A stretch of DNA of 25,225 nucleotides from Flavobacterium sp. (GTDB lineage Bacteria > Bacteroidota > Bacteroidia > Flavobacteriales > Flavobacteriaceae). The DNA lies in contig JAAURU010000004.1 in NCBI GenBank assembly GCA_012032075.1, forward strand, positions 1 to 25,225, in the 5' to 3' direction. Numbering within the stretch: the stretch's first letter is position 1; each line of letters opens with the position of its first letter. The notes beneath the pieces were generated by a model. That model ran no database searches and had not been told where the DNA came from. It worked only from the letters and a program-made list of their open reading frames with translations. Below are positions 1-7,605 of the stretch, piece by piece. The translations under genes and the position numbers were made by a program.

Positions 1-25
1 CAAATAACAAGTTTAAATTGTGCTA

Positions 26-38
26 ACTATAGTATACT
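26..38 (+). promoter_or_regulatory. possible C-box operator for the R-M controller protein
   Basis: Two overlapping perfect 8-base palindromes, ACTATAGT (26-33) and AGTATACT (31-38), end two bases before the ATG at 41. Controller proteins of type II R-M systems bind short ACT...AGT dyads next to their own start, so position and sequence fit an autoregulatory site. Only 25 bases upstream are visible, so a second operator or the promoter cannot be judged. The assignment is inferred from the adjacent HTH gene. Confidence 0.35.
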
Positions 39-40
39 CA

Positions 41-301
41 ATGAATACAGAATTATCACTAAAATTTGGTAAAGTTATTAGAGAACTTCGAATTGAAAAG
101 AAGATTTCTCAAGAAGAATTAGGATTTCGTTCAAACCTTCACAGAACTTATATAGGAATGATAGAAAGAGGTGAAAAAAATATTACCCTTGAGAATATTG
201 AAAAATTGTCAAAAGGTCTTGATGTATCTATGAAGTTAATATTTGAAAAACTTAATAAACTTATTATAAAATGGAAAAATCATTTTTTGAAAAATTCGTA
301 G
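41..301 (+). CDS. XRE-family HTH protein, probable R-M controller (C) protein
   Basis: A protein of about 86 residues that is essentially one Cro/C1-type helix-turn-helix domain: ISQEELGFRSNLHRTYIGMI is the HTH core and IERGEKNITLENIEKLSKGL is the typical following helix pair, ending in LDVSMKLIFEK. Size and sequence match C proteins, which time restriction enzyme expression after the methyltransferase. I take the ATG at 41, not the in-frame GTG at 20, because it follows the dyad at 26-38 and begins just before the conserved domain. Its end overlaps the next gene by 31 bases, which suggests translational coupling. A generic XRE repressor is the alternative, but the nuclease and methyltransferase just downstream favour a C protein. 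Confidence 0.8.
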   Translation: MNTELSLKFGKVIRELRIEKKISQEELGFRSNLHRTYIGMIERGEKNITLENIEKLSKGLDVSMKLIFEKLNKLIIKWKNHFLKNS

Positions 302-585
302 AAGAAGAAAATAGAATATTTGATAAACTTAATGAAATTGACCAATTTCAAAAAAGTCAAAATTTATTTCATTGCCGTTACATAGTCAAACCTTTTGCAG
401 ACAGAAAAGCTTATTATCAAATTGTAGATGAAACTGCAAGAAAATATATATTGCAATGGGTTTTAGGCGAAGATCCATATCCAGAATGGGGTTATGAAGT
501 GAAACTTTTCAAAAAAGATGTTGAAAAAATTATCAAAAGAAGAGATAATTTTGAAAAAACAATATCTTTAATGAAAAATTCATAG
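271..585 (+). CDS. small protein of unknown function in the R-M locus
   Basis: A 104-residue, charged, cytosolic-looking protein with no signal peptide or membrane segment. The ends are rich in Lys and Glu and probably helical, while the middle (RYIVKPFADRKAYYQIVDET) looks like beta strands. I do not recognise a family. It starts inside the end of the controller gene and stops one base before the ATG of the nuclease gene, so all three are almost certainly co-transcribed and translationally coupled. That placement suggests an accessory R-M role such as a nuclease-partner subunit or a small modulator, but nothing in the sequence proves it. The reading frame is intact and the base composition matches its neighbours, so I take it as real. 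Confidence 0.6.
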   Translation: MEKSFFEKFVEEENRIFDKLNEIDQFQKSQNLFHCRYIVKPFADRKAYYQIVDETARKYILQWVLGEDPYPEWGYEVKLFKKDVEKIIKRRDNFEKTISLMKNS

Positions 586-586
586 A

Positions 587-1544
587 ATGATTAAACTTTA
601 TTCGACTTCAAATAAAAAAATTTTAGAAATAGTAAATAAGTCCGAAGCAGAACTCAATAAATTTATATCGCAAAATTGGGAAGCATTCTTTCCACAATAT
701 TTATTTATAAAAAGTGAGTTTTCAGTAGAAGGAAATGTTCGGAGTAAGGGAACTTCTGGACGAATAGATATTTAGCTTTCAATCCAATAAGTAATAAGTT
801 TGTTGTATTTGAATTAAAGAAAGATAAAGATAAAAATATTAGAAATCAAGTTAGTGATTATAAGGATTATATTGAAGATAATTTTAGTCAAATATATCTT
901 ATGTCATTACAAAAACATAAAGCACCTTTACCATTATTTGATAAAATATCACAAGATTCAATTGAAGTGGTAATGATTGCTAAAAATTACTCATCAACTG
1001 ATATAGAAAGAGTAAAAAAAAGCACAAGTAAAAACTTGACTACTTTGATTCGTTATATGTGGTTTGAAAATGAGTTACTACTGATTGATTATATTAATAA
1101 TGATCCCGATGATTTAATTGAAAAAGAAAATGCAGAAAAATTAAAAAAAATCAAAAACATTATTGAAAACAAAAAATCTCTTTATGCAGATGTTGAATCA
1201 TTTTTGTTTGGTAAAGAAGAAGCCCAAAGATTATTTAAGATTTTTTATGAAGCATTAAATAAATTAGGGAAAACAAAATTATTAGTCCAGGCCAGTAAAA
1301 TTAAAGTTCAATTAAATAATCAAACATTTTCGATAATAGGTTATGCAGGAAAACAGGTAGAAAATGTTATTTAGTTATAAATACAAATATTGATAAGGTG
1401 ATTGATTTAGGTAAAATAGTTGATGATAGAGTTCGTCCAAAATCAAAAAAGAAAGGAAGTATTGGTAGTGAAAGATATGAATTATTTTTAACAACAGAAC
1501 AAGAATTAATGAGATTTATATCAATTATAGAAAAGTCAATTTAA
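587..1544 (+). CDS. PD-(D/E)XK nuclease with DUF5655-like C-terminus, probable restriction endonuclease (frame broken twice)
   Basis: Three pieces in different frames (587-775, about 772-1374, about 1372-1544) join into one protein of about 320 residues if one T is added to each of two T runs, at 771-773 and 1370-1372. The N-terminal part reads FPQYLFIKSEF then GRIDI (Asp codon 767), LAFNP and VVFELKK (Glu 811, Lys 817), the classic PD-(D/E)XK active site of strand, Asp, strand, Glu-x-Lys. The C-terminal part (RYELFLTTEQELMRFISIIE) resembles the closing segment of DUF5655 proteins. Its place between a controller gene and a DNA methyltransferase points to the restriction enzyme of a type II-like system. 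Both breaks have the form att-tag from att-tta, typical of homopolymer miscounts. Alternatively the gene is a true double-frameshift pseudogene. Confidence 0.7.
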
Positions 1545-3041
1545 CTAATTTTAGAACCTAGTTGTGGAGATGGAGTTTTTTTAAAAGAAATTCAAAAAGG
1601 AAACTATGAATACAATTCTGTTACGGCAATTGAGTTTGATGAAGTTGAAGCTGAAAAATCAGAATCAATTGGTTTAAATAAATCGACCGTAATTAATGAA
1701 GATTTTAATAAATATTGTATTAATACAGACAGAAAATTTGACTTAATTGTTGGAAATCCACCATACATTAGATATCAATATTTTGACAAGGAACAACAAC
1801 AATATGCAGCAGATATTTTTAATAAAGCAAGTTTAAAGTATTCGAAATTAACGAATGCTTGGGTTTCATTTGTTGTTGGTTCATCACTCCTTTTAAAGGA
1901 AGAAGGTAAAATTGGATTCGTTTTGCCTGCGGAAATTCTTCAAGTTTCTTACGCTCAGCCATTAAGAGAATTTTTAGCTCATTTTTATAACAAAATAAAT
2001 ATTGTTTCTTTTGAAAAACTTGTTTTTCCAAATATTCAACAAGAAGTAGTATTGTTGCTTTGTGAAAAAAACAACACTAATTCTCATCTAATTGAACATT
2101 TAGAACTAAGAAATGCAAAAGAACTCGAAAAATTAGACCTATCAAAATTAAAAAGTCCAAAAAAGAAAATTGATTTCAAGTCAAATAAATGGACTTTTTA
2201 TTTTCTTGAACAAGAAGAAATTGATTTTTTAGAAAGACTTCAAACGGAAAAAAAATTTAAGCAATTTGGAGAATTTGCAAAGGTAGAAGTTGGCATTACA
2301 ACAGGTTCAAATCCATTTTTTACAGTTCCATTATCAACAGTAAGGTTTTATAATTTAGAAAAATATGCAAAACCATTAGTTGGAAGAAGTGTTCAAGTTC
2401 CAAGTGCGATTTTTACAAATGAAGACTGGAATAAAAATCGTGATAAAGAAGCTAGAACTCATTTCTTATCTTTTCCAAAAATATCAGACTTGAACGGTTC
2501 AAATGGAGCTAGAGATTATATATTGTGGGGAGAAGAACAAAAAATCAATGAAGGATATAAATGTAGCATTAGAGATGAATGGCAAATAGTTCCATCTCAA
2601 AGAATATCTGAGGCACTTTTTATTCGAAGAAATAATAAATATCCAAAATTAATAATTAATGAAGCAGAAGCATTTACTACAGATACTATGCATCGCGTTA
2701 ATATAAAACCAAATATTAATTTAAAGTCTTTAACTGCTAGTTATTACAATTCTTTATCTCTAGCTTTTTCGGAAATTTGTGGTAGAAGTCATGGAGGTGG
2801 TGTTTTAGAATTAATGCCAAATGAAGTAGAAAAAATTCTATTACCTTACCATGAAAATAATTTAGACTTACTTCCATTGATTGATAAAATGATTAGACAA
2901 AAGAAAGATATATCAGATATATTAAAAATAACTAATCAAAAAATACTAAAAGATAATTTTGGATTAAACCATTATGAAATTGAGTTAGCTGATAATATTT
3001 GGAAAAAACTTTCTAATAGAAGATTAAGTAGAGGTAAATAA
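1545..3041 (+). CDS. Eco57I/TaqI-class adenine-N6 DNA methyltransferase, start missing
   Basis: The open frame runs about 498 codons. It begins with SAM-binding motif I (ILEPSCGDGVF, from 1548), followed by motif IV GNPPYIRYQYF (near 1753), which marks adenine-N6 methyltransferases of the gamma/TaqI type. The C-terminal half (ITTGSNPFF near 2295, then GRSHGGGVLEL and MPNEVEKILLP near 2790-2840) matches TaqI-like target-recognition domains. The N-terminus is absent: motif I lies three bases after the nuclease stop codon in the same frame, and there is no ATG, GTG or TTG until TTG at 1923, which is past motif IV. About 20-50 residues normally precede motif I, so the 5' end seems deleted or misassembled. 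As written it could not yield an active enzyme. Confidence 0.75.
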   Translation, partial: LILEPSCGDGVFLKEIQKGNYEYNSVTAIEFDEVEAEKSESIGLNKSTVINEDFNKYCINTDRKFDLIVGNPPYIRYQYFDKEQQQYAADIFNKASLKYSKLTNAWVSFVVGSSLLLKEEGKIGFVLPAEILQVSYAQPLREFLAHFYNKINIVSFEKLVFPNIQQEVVLLLCEKNNTNSHLIEHLELRNAKELEKLDLSKLKSPKKKIDFKSNKWTFYFLEQEEIDFLERLQTEKKFKQFGEFAKVEVGITTGSNPFFTVPLSTVRFYNLEKYAKPLVGRSVQVPSAIFTNEDWNKNRDKEARTHFLSFPKISDLNGSNGARDYILWGEEQKINEGYKCSIRDEWQIVPSQRISEALFIRRNNKYPKLIINEAEAFTTDTMHRVNIKPNINLKSLTASYYNSLSLAFSEICGRSHGGGVLELMPNEVEKILLPYHENNLDLLPLIDKMIRQKKDISDILKITNQKILKDNFGLNHYEIELADNIWKKLSNRRLSRGK

Positions 3042-3054
3042 ATTTTTAAATTAC

Positions 3055-3086
3055 AAGAAAGCATCCTCATAATAGAATGCTTTCTT
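3055..3086. terminator. bidirectional terminator hairpin between convergent genes
   Basis: A perfect 10-base inverted repeat, AAGAAAGCAT (3055-3064) and ATGCTTTCTT (3077-3086), with a 12-base loop, lies between the convergent methyltransferase and ppc genes. T-rich tracts follow on both sides (ttt at 3096 going right; poly-A, read as T, at 3040-3050 going left), so it can serve both transcripts. Confidence 0.7.
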
Positions 3087-3101
3087 AGATAAATATTTTA
3101 A

Positions 3102-5678
3102 CTATGCCGAATTTCGACTCGCATTAATATTACCAAATAAAGAACGCATTACAATTTTTTCATAAATTGCTATTTGAATTTCATCTGGTGATGGACTTTC
3201 TTTTAGTTCTTTGATCTTTAATAAGGCATATTGCTGAATCGTTAATAAAGGCAATACAATTTTTTCTCGCATGGCTATGGAAGCTTTTCCATCTGGATAG
3301 TTTTCCATTAATTCAGTAAAACCTGATAGTTTTAATAATAATCGCTTTGTTTCTAAATATTCGGTGTGAATAATAGTCCAAAAAGGACCGTATTCTGGGT
3401 CGTTTTTCATGTATGCAGTTAATGGAAAGAACGATTTGCTCAATGCCATCATACTGTTTTCTAACAAGGTTTTAAAGAATAATGAATTGTTATACAAGTT
3501 TTGAACATCTTCCCATTTTCCATTTTCTTCAAAATATTTTAAAGCTGTTCCTACTCCAAAAAAACCAGGTACGTTTTGCTTTAATTGACTCCATGAGCCT
3601 ACAAATGGAATTGCTCTTAAATCGTCTAAATTCAATTGTGCAGATTGTTTTCTTTTCGAAGGACGACTTCCAATATTAGTTTTGGCATAATAATTTAGTG
3701 TACTCATATTTTCTAAATAAGGTACAAATTTTGGGTGATTTTTGAAATCAATATATTTTTGGTAACTAATTTCAGAAAGTTTTTGCATCACTTCTTTTTC
3801 TTCAACAGATAAATGGTTTTCATCATGGTGAAAAACTTTGTTATTTGCTCCAGCACTTAATAAATTTTCTAAATTATAACGACACGAATCAAGTGTACCA
3901 AAGTTGGAACTAATAGTTTGTCCTTGAATTGTTAATTGAATTTGTTTGTTTTCAATTTCTGGACCTAATGAAGCGTAAAACTGATGCGTTTTTCCTCCAC
4001 CACGAGCTGGTGGACCACCACGACCATCAAAAAAGACAACTTTGACATTGTATTTTCTAGACATTGCAGAAATAGCTGTTTTAGCTTTGTAAATTCCCCA
4101 GTTTGCCATTAAATAACCACCGTCTTTTGTGCCATCTGAAAAACCAAGCATAATAGTTTGTTCGTTATTTCTGCTTTCTAAATGTTTTTTATAGGTTTGG
4201 TTAGTATAAAGCAATTCCATTACTTCATCTGCTTTTCTCAAATCTTCTACACTTTCAAATAATGGAACAATATCTACTGGAGGATTTTTCCAATTGGTTA
4301 AACGAAATAAAGCCAAAGCTTCCATTACATTTAATGCATTTTCGTTATTACTAATGATATAACGATTACAGCCTAATTCTCCATTTGATTCTTGGATTGT
4401 TTTTATGGCTCTAATGGAACTTAATGTTTTTTTGGTTACTTCATTTTCGAAGTCATCTTCATTCAAATTAGCAGTAATTTCAGATAGGATTGCAATTTTT
4501 GATTTTTCATCTAAATCATTATAGTCAACTGAAAATAAAGCTGGATTTTTTGAAATTATGTCTTGAAAAACTTCCTTATGAGTTCTACTATTTTGTCTAA
4601 TGTCTAGAGTGGCAAAATGATAACCAAAAACATGAATTTTATTAATCAAAAGATTTAATTCGTCTAAATATAAAGACTGGTGTTTTTCGATTATTAATGT
4701 TTTTATTGTTTCTAAATCATTTATCAATTCTTCTTTAGTAATAAAGAGAGTTCCTTCTGAATAGAATACAGAGCGATATAATTTATTTTCAATAACACTT
4801 ATTAATTCCTCTACACCTGAAAAAGTAAGCTTTCTTTTTAATTTACGAATATCTAGATAGTAACATTTTAAAATTGAAGTTCGCAATCTATTGGCTACTT
4901 TCAAAGTAATTTCAGTAGTTACAAAAGGATTTCCATCTCTATCTCCACCAGGCCAAAAACCTAGATTAAATATATCATTGCGAAGTTGTCCTTTCTTTTT
5001 AAATATATTTTTTTGAATGTACTGCATCATTTCACCAACAGTAGGATAAAATACATTTTCTAAATACCAAATAAGGCTAACCGCTTCATCAAAAGGTGTT
5101 GGTTTAACCGATTTTATAAATGGGGTTTTTCCTAGTTGCGCTAGAAGATCTCTTATTTTATTGATATCGTTTACTTTTACAGCTTCTGTTAAATCGGTAA
5201 TAATTCCTAATACAGAACCAGGGTAAAACTGAGTTGGATGTGCTGTTAAAACAGTTCTAACTTTAAATTCATTTAAAAAATTAATAAGTTCATCTTTTTT
5301 AAAGCGTTGTTCAGCAGCTTCTTTCATACCTCTTAATGAGCCTCTTCCTTCCATATTATTTACTATATCAAAAGAAGCATCTTCAATAGCATCAAAAAGC
5401 ACTACTTGACGTTCCACATATTGAATAAAACGAAACATTAGCGTAATGGTCTCATTTTCTGATGGGTTTTCAAGATATTTAGAAATAAATGTTTCGAAAA
5501 TTTCTTCAGGACTTTGGTTCTTTTTAAAACCTTGTTCACAAATTTCAGAAAATAATGGTAATAAAACACCAGTATTATTTATCTCATTAAATGGTAAAGT
5601 GATAAAAATACTATTGTAAATATTAAATTTTGACGCTACGTTTTGTTCGAATCGTTCAAGTTTTGGTAATGAATACAT
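3102..5678 (-). CDS. ppc: phosphoenolpyruvate carboxylase
   Basis: An 858-residue cytosolic enzyme that converts PEP and bicarbonate to oxaloacetate, replenishing the TCA cycle. Hallmarks in order: VLTAHPTQ with the catalytic His near residue 147, FWPGGDRDGNPFV (241-253), LDIRQNS (358-364), GFSDGTKDGG (512-521) and the glycine-rich FFDGRGGPPARGGG (549-562) that contains the catalytic Arg. Length is close to the usual 880-930, and the frame is intact over 2.5 kb. The C-terminus ends NASRNSA instead of the common ...NTG, which I take as a lineage variant. It follows dprA on the same strand after a 96-base gap that could hold its own promoter. It is convergent with the R-M locus, marking the border between accessory and core DNA. 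Confidence 0.97.
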   Translation of the reverse strand: MYSLPKLERFEQNVASKFNIYNSIFITLPFNEINNTGVLLPLFSEICEQGFKKNQSPEEIFETFISKYLENPSENETITLMFRFIQYVERQVVLFDAIEDASFDIVNNMEGRGSLRGMKEAAEQRFKKDELINFLNEFKVRTVLTAHPTQFYPGSVLGIITDLTEAVKVNDINKIRDLLAQLGKTPFIKSVKPTPFDEAVSLIWYLENVFYPTVGEMMQYIQKNIFKKKGQLRNDIFNLGFWPGGDRDGNPFVTTEITLKVANRLRTSILKCYYLDIRKLKRKLTFSGVEELISVIENKLYRSVFYSEGTLFITKEELINDLETIKTLIIEKHQSLYLDELNLLINKIHVFGYHFATLDIRQNSRTHKEVFQDIISKNPALFSVDYNDLDEKSKIAILSEITANLNEDDFENEVTKKTLSSIRAIKTIQESNGELGCNRYIISNNENALNVMEALALFRLTNWKNPPVDIVPLFESVEDLRKADEVMELLYTNQTYKKHLESRNNEQTIMLGFSDGTKDGGYLMANWGIYKAKTAISAMSRKYNVKVVFFDGRGGPPARGGGKTHQFYASLGPEIENKQIQLTIQGQTISSNFGTLDSCRYNLENLLSAGANNKVFHHDENHLSVEEKEVMQKLSEISYQKYIDFKNHPKFVPYLENMSTLNYYAKTNIGSRPSKRKQSAQLNLDDLRAIPFVGSWSQLKQNVPGFFGVGTALKYFEENGKWEDVQNLYNNSLFFKTLLENSMMALSKSFFPLTAYMKNDPEYGPFWTIIHTEYLETKRLLLKLSGFTELMENYPDGKASIAMREKIVLPLLTIQQYALLKIKELKESPSPDEIQIAIYEKIVMRSLFGNINASRNSA

Positions 5679-5774
5679 TGGAATATAAATTTGCCACTAA
5701 ATTACAGCTTTAATTTAAAATACCCCCACATAAAGTGTTATAAATTAAACAGTTTGTTATTTTTTTATGATTTT

Positions 5775-6878
5775 TTAAATTAATTCGAATATTTTTCCTG
5801 GTAATGGTCTTATTATGCCTTTTAATTCCATATTTAATAAAATCGAGGAGATTTTATAAATAGGAAGCCCACAATCTAGAGCAATTATATCTATAGATTC
5901 GTTGTTTTTTTCAGTAAGATAATCATAAATTTTCTGTTCTTCATCAGTTAACGAAACAAACAATTGTTTTTGAATGTTTTTTTCTTCTTTTTTCTTGATT
6001 TCCCAATTTAAAATATAAACTAAATCTGCAGCAGAAGTTAACATGTTTGCGCGTTGCGTTTTAATGAGGTTATTGCACCCTTGACTATATTTATCTGTTG
6101 TTCTTCCAGGAACAGCAAAAACATCTCGGTTATAATCATTTGCAATTTGAGCTGTAATTAAGGAACCTCCTTTTTCGGCACTTTCAACAACAATTGTTGC
6201 TTCACTCATTCCAGCTACTATGCGATTGCGTTTTACAAAATTTTCTCTATCTGGTTTTGAATCACTCCAAAATTCGGTTAGAAAGCCACCATTTTCTTCC
6301 ATTTTTGCAATGTATTTTTTATGGACTTTTGGATAAATTTGGTTTAAACCATGTGCTAAAACACCTATTGTTTGTAATCCAAAATCCATTGCAACTTGAT
6401 GCGCTACAATATCGACTCCATAAGCAAAACCACTAACAATTATAGGATTTAAAGGGGCTAAATCTTCAATGAATTTTTTAGTAAATTCTGTACCATAAGT
6501 TGTGATTTGTCGTGTACCAACAATGCTTATTATTTTCCGATTAGACAAATCTATATTTCCAGATTGAAAGAGTACTACAGGAGCATCAAAACATTGTTTT
6601 AATCGTTCAGGATAATTGTTCTCTTGGTAATACCAAATATTGATATTCTCGTTTTCAATAATTTGTAATTCGTTTTCTGTTTTATAAAAAACGGTTTTAT
6701 CTTGAATATTTTTTAGTATGGATTTTCCAATACCTTCAATACTTGCAAGAGTACTTTTTTTACTTTTGAAAACTTCTTCGGCAGAACCGCAATGATGAAT
6801 GAGTTTTTTAGCAAGGATATCGCCCACTCCTTCTACTTGCAATAAGGCAAGTGTGTAGTATAATTCGTTTTGTAACAT
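5775..6878 (-). CDS. dprA: DNA-processing protein DprA/Smf
   Basis: A 367-residue protein that protects incoming single-stranded DNA and loads RecA during natural transformation. It starts with helix-hairpin-helix-like segments (VEGVGDILAKKL and IEGIGKSIL, residues 15-56). The Rossmann-like DprA core follows, with SIVGTRQITTYG (118-129), IVSGFAYGVDIVAHQ (147-161), RNRIVAGMSEATIVVES (217-233) and FAVPGRTTDKYSQGCNNLI (254-272). A C-terminal winged helix occupies about 310-367. Length and domain order are normal and the frame is intact. Its start is about 180 bases downstream of a structured repeat (6963-7064), which separates it from the heme operon, so it is probably transcribed separately or by read-through. 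Confidence 0.95.
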   Translation of the reverse strand: MLQNELYYTLALLQVEGVGDILAKKLIHHCGSAEEVFKSKKSTLASIEGIGKSILKNIQDKTVFYKTENELQIIENENINIWYYQENNYPERLKQCFDAPVVLFQSGNIDLSNRKIISIVGTRQITTYGTEFTKKFIEDLAPLNPIIVSGFAYGVDIVAHQVAMDFGLQTIGVLAHGLNQIYPKVHKKYIAKMEENGGFLTEFWSDSKPDRENFVKRNRIVAGMSEATIVVESAEKGGSLITAQIANDYNRDVFAVPGRTTDKYSQGCNNLIKTQRANMLTSAADLVYILNWEIKKKEEKNIQKQLFVSLTDEEQKIYDYLTEKNNESIDIIALDCGLPIYKISSILLNMELKGIIRPLPGKIFELI

Positions 6879-6962
6879 GGCTTGTAATGAAATATGGCTT
6901 ATATATTACACAAATGTAGTTTTTATTTTGGAATTTGCAAATAGTAAAATGGATAACTCACT

Positions 6963-7064
6963 AGCCCTGATGGTAGTGGAAATCTTTTAATAATTTGTCA
7001 CACTGAGCTTGTCGAAGTGCTTTTCTTATCAAATTATTAAAAATTGTAACGAACAGCAGGAATT
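6963..7064 (+). ncRNA. structured flavobacterial repeat, copy 1 (Flavo-1-like)
   Basis: The element opens with AGCCCTGAT (6963-6971) and closes with AACAGCAGGAAT. CCTG (6966-6969) can pair with CAGG (7057-7060). Inside is a perfect 13-base stem, TTTTAATAATTTG (6985-6997) with CAAATTATTAAAA (7030-7042), whose loop carries a second small repeat at 7002-7018. From memory this layout resembles a recurrent flavobacterial intergenic motif, possibly the Rfam Flavo-1 family, but I could not check. A second, inverted copy lies at 20921-21100 with a swapped pair in the outer stem. It lies between dprA and the DinB gene. The strand given is the one that starts with AGCCC; the transcribed strand is not known. 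Confidence 0.5.
7002..7018 (+). repeat. 17-base repeat, intergenic copy
   Basis: ACTGAGCTTGTCGAAGT sits in the apical loop of the structured element at 6963-7064 and is identical to the complement of 7940-7956 inside hemB. With its flanking C and G it forms a short imperfect hairpin (CACT...AGTG). Two exact 17-mers within 1 kb of A/T-rich DNA are unlikely by chance, so I take this as a dispersed repeat. Confidence 0.6.
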
Positions 7065-7101
7065 ACAATTACAAAAATTCCTAAACCATTCGCTATTAAA
7101 C

Positions 7102-7600
7102 TTACCAACCTACATATTTAGGTGGTTTAATTTCGTTGAGGTTCAAATATACAATTAATTGCCCTCTATGATGAGTAACGTGATCTTGTAATAAGTTTAA
7201 GATTTGCAATTTGGTTTTTTCACCAGCAAAAAAATCTACTTTTAGTTTTAAATCTTCAGGTTTTGTAGCTTTAATAGCATTGGAAACATTGGTGAATGAA
7301 ACGTCTAACAAAGCGATAATTTCAGCTTTAGTAAGTGTTTTTTCAGATTCTTCTATTTTTGGAGCTCCAAAGTAAGAGGAACTTAACCAACTCATATTCC
7401 CTTTTATATGTAATAATTGTTCACCAAAAGACATTTCTCTTGCTGTAGGTTTAAATGGATATTTGTCTTCTGGCATTGCTTCTGCCATTTCTAATAGGTA
7501 TTTTTTTGAGCTCTCCCATTTTTCTAAAAAAGCACTAATAGGTTCGTCTTGGGCAAATGTATTCATAGAAATAAATACCAATAAGGATTAGTTGTTTCAT
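7102..7600 (-). CDS. secreted DinB-like protein (frame broken in signal peptide)
   Basis: The intact part (7102-7581) shows a DinB/YfiT-like four-helix fold of about 150 residues: EQLLHIKGNMSWL carries the first metal-ligand His, and DHVTHHRGQLIVYL carries the HxxxH pair, together the usual three-His site. DinB members are metal-dependent, often thiol-transferase-related enzymes, and the substrate here is unknown. The first residues FISMNTFAQDEP look like the end of a signal peptide with cleavage before Gln. ATG at 7600, starting MKQLILI, is the natural start; it is in another frame because of an indel near 7578-7586. That ATG lies 5 bases after the hemB stop, so this is the last gene of the heme operon. 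Confidence 0.8.
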
Positions 7601-7605
7601 CTATT

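Noticed and set aside
1375..1544. Reading 1375-1544 as the methyltransferase N-terminus interrupted by one stop
   Set aside because: FLTTEQELMRFIS loosely resembles the region before motif I, but the whole segment fits the closing part of a DUF5655-like nuclease better. I keep this as a minor alternative.
1819..2031. Minus-strand open frame of 70 codons
   Set aside because: It lies within the methyltransferase frame on the other strand, with no ribosome site or family resemblance.
1..3041. A novel defence system beyond restriction-modification
   Set aside because: The recognised parts (controller, nuclease, adenine methyltransferase) explain the locus; only the 104-residue gene is unexplained, and it alone does not justify a new system.
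3482..3679. Plus-strand open frame inside ppc
   Set aside because: It is antisense to a strongly conserved part of ppc; a shadow frame.
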